A DNA stretch of 64,000 nt, taken from Pacificitalea manganoxidans (GTDB lineage Bacteria > Pseudomonadota > Alphaproteobacteria > Rhodobacterales > Rhodobacteraceae). Of this stretch, positions 1 through 6,282 are shown one piece after another (within the stretch, counting starts at the first letter, position 1; every line of letters begins with the position of its first letter). Under the pieces are notes generated by a model. That model was not told the origin of the DNA. It did not search any database and saw only the letters and a program-made list of their open reading frames with translations. The position numbers and the translations under genes were made by a program. The DNA lies in the NCBI RefSeq assembly GCF_002504165.1, contig NZ_CP021404.1, forward strand, positions 2,666,001 through 2,730,000. Reading direction: 5' to 3'.

Positions 1-1182
1 GAAGAAGCCCAGCGACTTGAGAAACTCCTGCTGCCGCTCCGCGCCGATCTGCATGGCGATGCGCGCTGTGCCGACGTTCGAGCTTTCGACGATGACGTCG
101 GTCGCGCTGAGCGAGGGTCCGTAATTGTGGAAATCGTTGATGCGGAACCGGCCCCACGTCAGCGGCCCCGTAGTATCGATCATGGTGTTGGCGTTCAGCA
201 GCCCCAGCTCCATCGCCTGCGCCACGGCAAAGATCTTGAAGGTCGAGCCCAGCTCATAGACCCCCTGCACCGCGCGGTTGAACAGCGGGCTGTCGGATTG
301 GTCCCCAACCAGAAGCGCGCGGGGCCGGTTATTGGGGTCGAAATCGGGCAGCGAGGTCATCGACACGATCTCGCCCGTCTTGATGTCCATCAGCACCGAG
401 GCCGCGCCTTTGGCGTTCATCAGCATCATGCCGCCTTCCAGCACCTCGCGCGCAGCGGCCTGCACCGTCAGATCAATCGACAGCTTCAGCGGCTGACCGC
501 CACGCGCCGGGTCGCGCAATTCCTTATCATAGGCCTTTTCGATGCCGGCGGTGCCGATCACCTCCGCCGAATGCACACCTTCGCGGCCAAAGCTCGCCCC
601 GCCCAGAATATGCGCGGCGAGCTTCCCGTTGGGATAAAGCCGCATCTCGCGCGGGCCAAACAACAGACCGGGATCGCCCACGTCATGCACGGCCTGCATC
701 TGTTCGGGGCTTAGCTTCTTCTTGATCCAGATGAATTTGCGTTTACCCGTGAACTGCCGGACCAGCGTTTCCTCGTCCAGATCAGGGAAGATTTCGACAA
801 GCTTGCGGGCCGCGCCACGCTTATCCACCATCAGCGGCGGCTGGGCATAAAGCGAATGGGTAGCAAGGTTGGTGGCAAGGATCCGTCCATTGCGGTCCAC
901 GATATCGGCGCGCTGCGCCACGATCGGGTTGCCGGAGGCGATGGCCTGCGGTTCCTGCGGCTCGGAATTGGCCAGATGCCCCATACGGGTGCCAACGACC
1001 GCGAAAGCACAGAAGAAGCACACCCCCAGCACAAACAACCGCCCCTCGGCTTTCAGCCGGAGGCGGTCGCGCTGCGATTCGTGGCGGATGCGGAGGTTCT
1101 CGCGTTCGATCGCGTCGGGGTTTTCGCCCTTCTCACGGGCCGACAGGATGCGCGCCAATGGGCGCAGGGGCGTGCGTATCAT
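1..1182 (-). CDS. ftsI: Peptidoglycan D,D-transpeptidase FtsI (PBP3), C-terminus beyond the window
   Basis: Septal class B penicillin-binding protein that cross-links peptidoglycan at the division site in the inner membrane. Only the first 394 codons are present; the frame is open to base 1. A cytoplasmic tail is followed by one membrane segment at about residues 48-66, the PBP dimerisation domain, and the start of the transpeptidase domain with the SxxK nucleophile motif STFK (Ser near residue 313) and an SSN motif. The KTG motif should lie beyond the edge. The start is an ATG sharing ATGA with the ftsL stop, so translation is probably coupled. The order mraZ-rsmH-ftsL-ftsI is the usual start of the dcw cluster. 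Confidence 0.95.
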   Translation of the reverse strand, partial: MIRTPLRPLARILSAREKGENPDAIERENLRIRHESQRDRLRLKAEGRLFVLGVCFFCAFAVVGTRMGHLANSEPQEPQAIASGNPIVAQRADIVDRNGRILATNLATHSLYAQPPLMVDKRGAARKLVEIFPDLDEETLVRQFTGKRKFIWIKKKLSPEQMQAVHDVGDPGLLFGPREMRLYPNGKLAAHILGGASFGREGVHSAEVIGTAGIEKAYDKELRDPARGGQPLKLSIDLTVQAAAREVLEGGMMLMNAKGAASVLMDIKTGEIVSMTSLPDFDPNNRPRALLVGDQSDSPLFNRAVQGVYELGSTFKIFAVAQAMELGLLNANTMIDTTGPLTWGRFRINDFHNYGPSLSATDVIVESSNVGTARIAMQIGAERQQEFLKSLGFF

Positions 1183-1550
1183 GGCCGGTCCTCATCGAGA
1201 TCGTTCTGCGCGGTCTCGATCCGGCCCATCAACTCGATCGGATCGGTGATCGGCAGCAATTCGGGCTGCGGAAACACCACCTGCTCGACATCGCTGAACT
1301 GTTCGGGCTCCAACGGCAGCAGGCCCAGCCGGTCGAAATTGATCTCCGCCAGTTCGTTGAGCCGTTCGGGCCGGTTGAGATAGGCCCACTCCGCCCGCTG
1401 CACAGCCAGCGCCTCATGCAGGCTGCCGATGTCGCGTTGAAGCCGCGCCACATCCCGCAGCGCCCGCTGGGTTCGGTAGTTTTCCTGATAGGCCCAGAAG
1501 GCCAACGCCATCACCGCAAGAGCGGAAAACACATAGAAGAAGCCGCGCAT
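1179..1550 (-). CDS. ftsL: Cell division protein FtsL
   Basis: Small bitopic divisome protein of 123 residues. A single N-terminal membrane segment lies at about residues 4-20, followed by a periplasmic stretch with heptad-like spacing (about residues 30-75) consistent with the FtsL/FtsB coiled coil that recruits FtsW and FtsI. Similarity among FtsL proteins is weak, so position between rsmH and ftsI is the strongest argument. It is separated from rsmH by 3 bases and overlaps ftsI by 4, so it is co-translated in the operon. Confidence 0.85.
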   Translation of the reverse strand: MRGFFYVFSALAVMALAFWAYQENYRTQRALRDVARLQRDIGSLHEALAVQRAEWAYLNRPERLNELAEINFDRLGLLPLEPEQFSDVEQVVFPQPELLPITDPIELMGRIETAQNDLDEDRP

Positions 1551-1553
1551 CCG

Positions 1554-2588
1554 TTAATCCTTCCACCAGCTTGCCGGGCCGGGCAGGCCCATTTCGCTGC
1601 GATCCACACCGCCCGCAGGCAGGCTCGTGCGCCGGGCCACGCGCAGCTTGGCCGAACGCGCGCGGGGGTTGGCCGCGATCTCCCCGTCCGTCGGGCCAAT
1701 CGCCTTGCGCGTCAGCAGATCCCACTGCGCCACCGGGGCGGCGTCTGCGTCTGTCTCGCGGGCGTATTTGTTGACCTGCGCCTTAGGGGCCGAGCGGGCC
1801 TGCAAATAACGTTTAACCACTCGATCTTCGAGGCTGTGGAAAGTGACGACCGCCAGCATCCCCCCCGGTGCCAAGGCGCGTTCCGCCGCTTCCAGCCCGG
1901 CGATCAATTCGCCGAATTCGTCGTTCACCGCGATGCGTATCGCCTGAAAGCTGCGGGTTGCGGGGTGAATCTGGCCGGGCTTGCCGGGTTTGGGGCGCGG
2001 CAGACAACGGGCGATGACCTCGGCCAATTGCAGCGTGGTCTCAAAAGGGCGTCGGGCCACGATGGCCCGGGCAATCCTGCGCGACGCACGTTCTTCGCCA
2101 TAGTGATACAGGATGTCGGCCAGACGCCCCTCATCCGCCCCGTTGACCAGATCAGCGGCGCTCAATCCGCCGTCGCCCATCCGCATGTCGAGCGGCCCGT
2201 CCCGCATGAACGAAAACCCACGTTCAGCCTGATCGAGTTGCATGGAGGATACGCCCAGATCGAGAACGACCCCGTCAAGCGGCGCATCCGTCACCGTCGC
2301 CGCCAGCGTATCCAGCGCGGAAAACTGTCCCGCGACCAATTGCAGCCGGTCGCCATACTGTCCGCACCATGGCTCAGCCAGTTTGAAAGCGGAAGGGTCG
2401 CGATCCACACCGATCACCATTTCCGCACCGGCATCAAGCAGGCGACGGGCATATCCGCCTGCGCCAAAAGTGCCGTCAAGCCAACGCCCCTGCACCGGTG
2501 CTACAGTATCGATGATCGGGTCGATCAGAACCGAAACGTGCGGCGGATCAGAAGGTGTCGCGGGGGGATGATCGTCCGTCGCGGCCAT
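1554..2588 (-). CDS. rsmH: 16S rRNA (cytosine-1402-N4)-methyltransferase RsmH
   Basis: SAM-dependent methyltransferase (MraW family) that methylates N4 of C1402 in the 16S rRNA decoding centre. The protein has the N-terminal VSVLIDPII block, the SAM-binding FGAGGYAR segment and the [13 protein letters not shown] block typical of the family, over 344 residues. The frame is open upstream to 2612, but the ATG at 2588 is preferred. A GGAGGAG ribosome-binding site lies about 8 bases before it, and this start does not overlap mraZ, whose stop codon sits inside the same spacer. Confidence 0.95.
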   Translation of the reverse strand: MAATDDHPPATPSDPPHVSVLIDPIIDTVAPVQGRWLDGTFGAGGYARRLLDAGAEMVIGVDRDPSAFKLAEPWCGQYGDRLQLVAGQFSALDTLAATVTDAPLDGVVLDLGVSSMQLDQAERGFSFMRDGPLDMRMGDGGLSAADLVNGADEGRLADILYHYGEERASRRIARAIVARRPFETTLQLAEVIARCLPRPKPGKPGQIHPATRSFQAIRIAVNDEFGELIAGLEAAERALAPGGMLAVVTFHSLEDRVVKRYLQARSAPKAQVNKYARETDADAAPVAQWDLLTRKAIGPTDGEIAANPRARSAKLRVARRTSLPAGGVDRSEMGLPGPASWWKD

Positions 2589-2592
2589 GGGA

Positions 2593-3096
2593 TCACTCCT
2601 CCGCCGCGGCATCCAGCAAGGTCAGCGGATCGAAATCCTCGCCCTGCTCGTCCAGCCATTCGTCGGCCTTGCTCTGCTCTTCGGTCTCGAAGGTGGTGTT
2701 ATCCCAGATCTGGAACGTGTCGCCGGTGGCGATGAAATACGCCTCGCCGGTCAGTCCGATCTTCTCGCGCAGCTTCGCGGGCAAAACGAGCCGCCCGCTT
2801 TCGTCGACGCTGGTGGGGTGGGCCTGACCGGAGAACATGCGCTCCAGCATACGGCGGGCCTGCGAGCCACGCGGCATGCGTTTGATCTTGGCATCGACCT
2901 CGTCGATCGCCTCCATCGTATAGCATTCGAGGTAACGTTGGCGCGCCGGGCCATAGACAATGACGATCTGCGGGGCTTCGCCGGCTTTCCATTCGGGGTC
3001 GGAGGCTTCGAGCACACGGCGGAAGCTGGCCGGGATCGACACCCTGCCCTTCGCGTCCACCTTGTGGAGGCCTTCGCCTCTGAACGTGCGACCCAC
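2593..3096 (-). CDS. mraZ: Transcriptional regulator MraZ
   Basis: DNA-binding regulator of the dcw cluster (AbrB/SpoVT-like double domain), 167 residues. The signature [15 protein letters not shown] lies near the N-terminus and the second-half repeat [13 protein letters not shown] further on. The start is GTG, preceded by AGGAG at normal spacing. It leads a tightly spaced mraZ-rsmH-ftsL-ftsI operon. In E. coli MraZ represses its own promoter through TGGG direct repeats, and a matching 10-bp-periodic repeat is found upstream here (3378-3411). Confidence 0.95.
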   Translation of the reverse strand: MGRTFRGEGLHKVDAKGRVSIPASFRRVLEASDPEWKAGEAPQIVIVYGPARQRYLECYTMEAIDEVDAKIKRMPRGSQARRMLERMFSGQAHPTSVDESGRLVLPAKLREKIGLTGEAYFIATGDTFQIWDNTTFETEEQSKADEWLDEQGEDFDPLTLLDAAAEE

Positions 3097-3147
3097 TGTG
3101 CCGCTCCTCTGCCTCTCGTCCTGACCCCATGATTTTCAGGGGCCTTA

Positions 3148-3363
3148 AACGACGAAACGGCGAACTGAGCTGCTGCCACTGCCCAATCCGCCGCCCTCGT
3201 CCCATTGCTGGGGGCCTAACTACGCCAGACACCTGGGGGGGTTGGTCTGCTCAACTGGCGCGTCAGATCTCTTCTTTGTGCGATGAAAGCGGGTGCCTGT
3301 ATGAAGCCTGCACTTGGGGAAGTATGGGGTCTTGGGCGCCCCGTTCTGCCCGTTTCATCTTGG
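3148..3363 (-). ncRNA. Structured mraZ leader, candidate UpsM-like small RNA
   Basis: The roughly 265-base leader between the predicted promoter and mraZ can fold strongly on the minus strand. An outer long-range stem pairs 3349-3359 with 3282-3293 (GATGAAA and CGGG paired with CCCG and TTTCATC, one bulged base). Further on, 3184-3193 pairs with 3158-3167 in a 10-bp stem with two wobbles, followed by a T-rich stretch, which resembles an intrinsic terminator. Rhodobacter sphaeroides is known to make an abundant small RNA, UpsM, of about 206 nt from the mraZ 5' UTR. Promoter-to-terminator distance here is about 215 nt. Homology rests on position and structure only. Confidence 0.5.
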
Positions 3364-3368
3364 CATTA

Positions 3369-3397
3369 GGTATGGCATGGGAAATCATGGCAATCAA
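3369..3397 (-). promoter_or_regulatory. Candidate mraZ / dcw promoter
   Basis: On the minus strand a TTGATT -35-like hexamer (3392-3397) is followed after exactly 17 bases by CATACC (3369-3374) as a weak -10. It lies inside the MraZ-box repeats and would start transcription near 3362, just before the structured leader. The -10 match is poor, so this is tentative. Confidence 0.35.
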
Positions 3398-3411
3398 CGG
3401 GAAATCATGGA
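3378..3411. promoter_or_regulatory. Candidate MraZ operator (10-bp-periodic TGGG repeats)
   Basis: Read on the plus strand, TGGG (3378), TGGC (3388), CGGG (3398) and TGGA (3408) recur at exactly 10-bp steps. The 12-base block GGGAAATCATGG occurs twice, 20 bp apart (3379-3390 and 3399-3410). E. coli MraZ recognises TGGG direct repeats spaced by about one helical turn upstream of mraZ. The repeats overlap the predicted promoter, as expected for autorepression. Confidence 0.65.
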
Positions 3412-3702
3412 CTCTCCGGGCCAACACAGCCTCCCCGCTTTAATGCACTGTCTACAATCTGCCATCAGCGCAGCCCATATAGGGTGCGATGCAGCAAAAA
3501 CGTCTAAATGTGGTAGCTGGGCGTGGCCGACACAAAAGCGATTTTTTTTCACTCGCCCGTGATTGCTGCGGATCAATTCCATTCACTCATGGAAACAAAA
3601 AAAGAACATCTGTGATTTTAGGCGGCTTGGGCCATGTCGGCCCATCAAATCCCAGAATCGTGGCGCAGCGGGGACTATGGCCTTCGGCACGCCCGAACGG
3701 AA
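3412..3702. other. Intergenic stretch between mrp and the mraZ promoter
   Basis: No convincing coding frame is present. The stretch is locally more AT-rich, with an eight-T run at about 3543-3550 and an A-rich patch at 3594-3606. The overlapping short open frames lack ribosome-binding sites and family-like sequence. The RNase P RNA hallmark GAGGAAAGTCC was looked for on both strands and is absent. Confidence 0.5.
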
Positions 3703-3727
3703 AGCGGCGGACCAATGGCCCGCCGCT
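3703..3727 (-). terminator. Candidate intrinsic terminator of mrp
   Basis: AGCGGCGG (3703-3710) pairs with CCGCCGCT (3720-3727) around a 9-base loop, followed on the minus strand by TTTCCGTT. The U-tract is short, so strength is uncertain. It lies 30 bases after the mrp stop. Confidence 0.5.
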
Positions 3728-3756
3728 GCACCCGTCATCCTACATGCCCGATCTGG

Positions 3757-4854
3757 TCAGACGACGCCGCTATCTATCAGCGACCGGGCCAGCACCGCAT
3801 AGGCACCGGCGACCGGGCCATCGCCCGCGGCGACGGGCCGTCCTGAATCTCCCGCCTCGCGCACCTCCAGTGCCAGAGGCAGGCCGCCAAGGAACGGCAC
3901 ACCGATCTTGCGCGCTTCCTCTTCGACCCCGCCATGCCCGAACAGATGCGCCTCATGCCCACAATTGGGACAGATATAGGTCGTCATATTCTCGATGAGG
4001 CCCAGAACAGGCGTCTTGAACTTCGCAAACATGTCGATCGCCCGCCGCGCGTCGATCAGCGCCACATCCTGTGGGGTGGATACGACGACCGCGCCGTCGA
4101 CCTGCGTGCGCTGTCCGAGGCTGATCTGAATGTCCCCCGTCCCCGGCGGCAGATCGACGATCAACACATCCAACTCACCCCAGTTCACCTGCCCGAGCAG
4201 TTGCTGCAGGGCGCCCATCAACATGGGACCGCGCCACGCGACGGCCTGACCTTCGTCCAGCATAAGGCCGATAGACATCATCGTCACACCGTGGGCATGG
4301 CTCGGCTCGATCACCTTCCCATCGGGCGAGGCCGCCCGTTTGGTGACCCCCATCATACGCGGCTGCGACGGGCCGTAGATGTCCGCGTCAAGCAGACCTA
4401 CCTTCCGCCCTGCCCGCGCAAGAGCCACGGCAAGGTTAGCTGAGACAGTCGATTTGCCGACCCCGCCCTTACCGGAGCCGACGACGATCACCTTGTCGAT
4501 CCCGGGCACCTTCGCAGGCCCGCCCTGATGCGGCTTTGCGTGGCCCCCGATCTTCAGGTCCGGGGGCGGGGTGTTTCCTTTGGGCTGGGCCGCGCCGCTG
4601 GCGGGCATCGGTGCCGACACCCCGACCGTTGCGCTCGTGACACCGGGAATCGCCTCGACAACCTGCTGCACCGCGCCGCGCTGCGCCTCCAATTTGGCCG
4701 CATCTTCGGCAGTCGCTGCCTCCAGAACGAAGCGCACGGCACCTTCGGGACTGACCGAAAGCGCCCGGATCAGGTCCGCGCTCACAGGGTCGCGATCACC
4801 CAAAACTTTTAGCCTGCTAAGAGCATCAAGGATTTCTTCACGTTTCACAGTCAT
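3757..4854 (-). CDS. mrp: Iron-sulfur cluster carrier ATPase Mrp/ApbC
   Basis: Cytosolic P-loop ATPase of the MinD/Mrp family that holds and transfers Fe-S clusters to apoproteins. The N-terminal MIP18/DUF59-like domain covers about residues 1-80, followed by a Pro/Gly linker and the ATPase domain with deviant Walker A GKGGVGKST at about 128-136. A C-terminal CxxC (CPNC, near residue 294) can bridge a cluster between two subunits. The start at 4854 is preferred over 4899 because AAAGGAGAGG lies just upstream and the extra 15 residues are not family-like. The length of 365 is normal. It stands alone. Confidence 0.93.
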   Translation of the reverse strand: MTVKREEILDALSRLKVLGDRDPVSADLIRALSVSPEGAVRFVLEAATAEDAAKLEAQRGAVQQVVEAIPGVTSATVGVSAPMPASGAAQPKGNTPPPDLKIGGHAKPHQGGPAKVPGIDKVIVVGSGKGGVGKSTVSANLAVALARAGRKVGLLDADIYGPSQPRMMGVTKRAASPDGKVIEPSHAHGVTMMSIGLMLDEGQAVAWRGPMLMGALQQLLGQVNWGELDVLIVDLPPGTGDIQISLGQRTQVDGAVVVSTPQDVALIDARRAIDMFAKFKTPVLGLIENMTTYICPNCGHEAHLFGHGGVEEEARKIGVPFLGGLPLALEVREAGDSGRPVAAGDGPVAGAYAVLARSLIDSGVV

Positions 4855-4930
4855 AACTGGGCCTCTCCTTTGGGCGTTTGTCTGAGCGCCTTCGCCCATA
4901 GACGCAAGTGCCGCCCATTACCCCGCCCTC

Positions 4931-4959
4931 AGCAATTGTTATGGAGCTGAACAATTGCT
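4931..4959. repeat. Inverted repeat between mrp and the DUF1127 gene
   Basis: Perfect 10-base arms AGCAATTGTT (4931-4940) and AACAATTGCT (4950-4959) are separated by 9 bases. The repeat lies 77 bases upstream of mrp and about 180 upstream of the DUF1127 gene, in the divergent promoter region. It could be a dimeric repressor site or an RNA hairpin. No U-tract follows on either strand. The regulator is unknown. Confidence 0.55.
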
Positions 4960-5020
4960 CAGAAAAATAGGTCAGCAAGACTTATGCAGCTTCCGCATGG
5001 CGGGTCTGAGCATTCGTTCA

Positions 5021-5047
5021 TTGTGCAGTCGCAGCATATGCCTACAT
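5021..5047 (+). promoter_or_regulatory. Candidate heat-shock-sigma-like promoter of the DUF1127/small-RNA unit
   Basis: TTGTGC (5021-5026) and CTACAT (5042-5047) are separated by 15 bases, about 95 bases before the DUF1127 start. In Rhodobacter sphaeroides the equivalent DUF1127-CcsR transcript is driven by RpoHI/RpoHII. The hexamers here only loosely resemble those promoters, so the assignment rests mostly on analogy. Confidence 0.35.
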
Positions 5048-5141
5048 TGAGGATCAACGAAGGGCAGCAACGAGCCGCCTGACACATCCGACGGCAACAC
5101 CGCACCGACGCGGCGATCCGTACCAGACGAAAGACGATGAA

Positions 5142-5369
5142 ATGGCATACGCAAACATCACCTCCGGCGCCCGCACCTCCAGCTTCGGCGCTCTGAACTT
5201 TTCCGGCTTCTCCGCGTTTGTCGAGAGCGCAAAAGCTTCGATGGCACGCTATGCAGTCTACCGCGAGACCGTCAACGAGCTGAGCATGCTCAGCGACCGT
5301 GACCTTGCGGACCTCGGCCTGCACCGCAGCCAGATCCGTTCCGTGGCTTACGAAGCCGCGAACAAGTAA
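5142..5369 (+). CDS. DUF1127 small protein, CcaF1-like
   Basis: Basic-tailed protein of 75 residues. The N-terminus is low in complexity (Gly/Ser/Phe-rich). From about residue 37 there is the DUF1127 (YjiS-like) motif with YRETVNELSMLSDRDLADLGL followed by the family's Arg-containing end. In Rhodobacter sphaeroides the DUF1127 protein CcaF1, encoded immediately upstream of the CcsR small RNAs, is reported to bind RNA and to affect maturation of those small RNAs. The same arrangement is seen here: the first small-RNA hairpin begins 14 bases after the stop codon, so protein and RNAs are almost certainly one transcript. The ribosome-binding site is weak. Confidence 0.88.
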   Translation: MAYANITSGARTSSFGALNFSGFSAFVESAKASMARYAVYRETVNELSMLSDRDLADLGLHRSQIRSVAYEAANK

Positions 5370-5382
5370 AAGATACAGTTTT

Positions 5383-5457
5383 CGGATCTCCCGTCCTCCT
5401 CCCTGGGACGATCCGAATTCCGGCGACGGTCCTCTCCTCCTCCCTGAGACCGGCGCC
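5383..5457 (+). ncRNA. CcsR/cuckoo small RNA, unit 0 (divergent leading copy)
   Basis: Hairpin A pairs CGGATC (5383-5388) with GATCCG (5410-5415) plus CCC/GGG, with CCTCCTCCC at 5395-5403 in the loop. Hairpin B spans 5422-5457 with a second motif copy at 5436-5444. Its right arm is the same GAGACCGGCGCC as the final terminator, but the left arm has an A opposite G and there is no U-tract, so it should not terminate. The unit starts 14 bases after the DUF1127 stop. Confidence 0.8.
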
Positions 5458-5497
5458 ACTTCTACCGGGACGCATCACGATGCGGCCCACCACAGTT

Positions 5498-5570
5498 CGG
5501 AAAGGCCCGTCCTCCTCCCTGGGCCTTCTGAAAACGGCGACGGCCCCTCCTCCTCCCTGAGGTCGTCGCC
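5498..5570 (+). ncRNA. CcsR/cuckoo small RNA, unit 1
   Basis: Hairpin A has a 7-bp stem AAGGCCC/GGGCCTT (5502-5508 with 5521-5527). Hairpin B pairs GGCGACG with CGTCGCC (5536-5542 with 5564-5570) with an inner CCTC/GAGG. Both loops carry CCTCCTCCC (5511-5519 and 5549-5557). The linker before hairpin B reads GAAAAC, and the 5' linker has GCGGCCC where the other units have GCGACCC. Confidence 0.85.
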
Positions 5571-5610
5571 TCTCATTCCGGGACGCATCACGATGCGACC
5601 CACCACAGTT

Positions 5611-5683
5611 CGGAAAGGCCCGTCCTCCTCCCTGGGCCTTCTGATACCGGCGACGGCCCCTCCTCCTCCCTGAGGTCGTCGCC
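5611..5683 (+). ncRNA. CcsR/cuckoo small RNA, unit 2
   Basis: Both hairpins are identical in sequence to unit 1. The linker between hairpins reads GATACC instead of GAAAAC. The 40-base linkers between units (Cys-free, unstructured, with a GCATCACGATGC imperfect palindrome) are the likely processing regions that release single RNAs. Confidence 0.85.
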
Positions 5684-5723
5684 TCTCATTCCGGGACGCA
5701 TTACGATGCGACCCACCACAGTT

Positions 5724-5796
5724 CGGAAAGGCCCGTCCTCCTCCCTGGGCCTTCTGATACCGGCGACGGCCCCTCCTCCTCCCTGAGGTCGTCGCC
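5724..5796 (+). ncRNA. CcsR/cuckoo small RNA, unit 3
   Basis: Hairpins are identical to units 1 and 2. The linker carries GATACC. This unit has two private or shared linker changes: GCATTACG instead of GCATCACG upstream, and GCCCCTC instead of GCCTCTC after hairpin B (shared with unit 4). Confidence 0.85.
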
Positions 5797-5836
5797 CCTC
5801 ATTCCGGGACGCATCACGATGCGACCCACCACAGTT

Positions 5837-5909
5837 CGGAAAGGCCCGTCCTCCTCCCTGGGCCTTCTGAAAACGGCGACGGCCCCTCCTCCTCCCTGAG
5901 GTCGTCGCC
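5837..5909 (+). ncRNA. CcsR/cuckoo small RNA, unit 4
   Basis: Hairpins are identical to the neighbouring units. It combines the GAAAAC inter-hairpin linker of units 1 and 5 with the GCCCCTC tail of unit 3, a mosaic that suggests exchange between copies. Confidence 0.85.
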
Positions 5910-5949
5910 CCTCATTCCGGGACGCATCACGATGCGACCCACCACAGTT

Positions 5950-6022
5950 CGGAAAGGCCCGTCCTCCTCCCTGGGCCTTCTGAAAACGGCGACGGCCCCT
6001 CCTCCTCCCTGAGGTCGTCGCC
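5950..6022 (+). ncRNA. CcsR/cuckoo small RNA, unit 5
   Basis: Hairpins are identical to units 1-4, with the GAAAAC linker and GCCTCTC tail. It differs from unit 1 only by GCGACCC versus GCGGCCC in the 5' linker. Confidence 0.85.
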
Positions 6023-6062
6023 TCTCATTCCGGGACGCATCACGATGCGACCCACCACAGTT

Positions 6063-6141
6063 CGGAAAGGCCCGTCCTCCTCCCTGGGCCTTCTGATACC
6101 GGCGCCGGTCTCCTCCTCCTCCCTGAGACCGGCGCCTTTTT
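6063..6141 (+). ncRNA. CcsR/cuckoo small RNA, unit 6 (terminal copy)
   Basis: Hairpin A is identical to units 1-5. Hairpin B is replaced by a perfect 12-bp stem GGCGCCGGTCTC/GAGACCGGCGCC (6101-6112 with 6125-6136), still with the CCTCCTCCC loop, followed directly by TTTTT. The last small RNA therefore doubles as the terminator of the whole transcript. Confidence 0.88.
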
Positions 6142-6145
6142 GTTT
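6101..6145 (+). terminator. Intrinsic terminator of the DUF1127/small-RNA transcript
   Basis: A 12-bp perfect GC-rich stem with a 12-base loop is followed by TTTTTGTTTT. This is the strongest terminator in the window and is part of small-RNA unit 6. Confidence 0.93.
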
Positions 6146-6282
6146 TCTGCACATCACTAATTTCTGCGCAGCGCGCAGCATGCCCCACACGCCTGACGGG
6201 CGCGTGGGTTGCGTGTTTCACGGGGAACTTATTGGTTCAGGGCATCGGCCGGACACGTCCGATCAGGGCGGCGTCCGTCGGA

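Larger units (their letters stand above)
5383..6144 (+). repeat. Tandem array of cuckoo (CcsR-type) small-RNA units, 113-bp period
   Basis: Six units of exactly 113 bp start at 5467, 5580, 5693, 5806, 5919 and 6032, preceded by one divergent unit from 5383. Every unit holds two hairpins whose loops carry CCTCCTCCC, 14 copies in total. Differences between units 1-5 are confined to linkers; the hairpins are identical. The tandem is not a CRISPR: there are no unique spacers. The CCUCCUCCC loops and the position behind a DUF1127 gene identify the family known as CcsR in Rhodobacter and as cuckoo RNAs more widely. Confidence 0.93.

Noticed and set aside
3097-3756. RNase P RNA gene upstream of mraZ
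   Set aside because: The hallmark GAGGAAAGTCC segment is absent on both strands and there is not enough room beside the promoter and mrp terminator.
5467-6144. CRISPR array
   Set aside because: The whole 113-bp unit is repeated, with no unique spacers and no cas genes. The hairpins with CCTCCTCCC loops identify small RNAs.
6184-6208. Terminator of uvrD
   Set aside because: The stem CCCACACGC/GCGCGTGGG has a mismatch, lies about 75 bases after the stop and has no U-tract on the minus strand.
5299-6221. Short open frames inside the 113-bp repeat array (plus and minus strands)
   Set aside because: They are Pro/Ser or Arg/Gly-rich products of repeated hairpin DNA. Since 113 is not a multiple of 3, the repeats shift frame and cannot encode a regular repeat protein.
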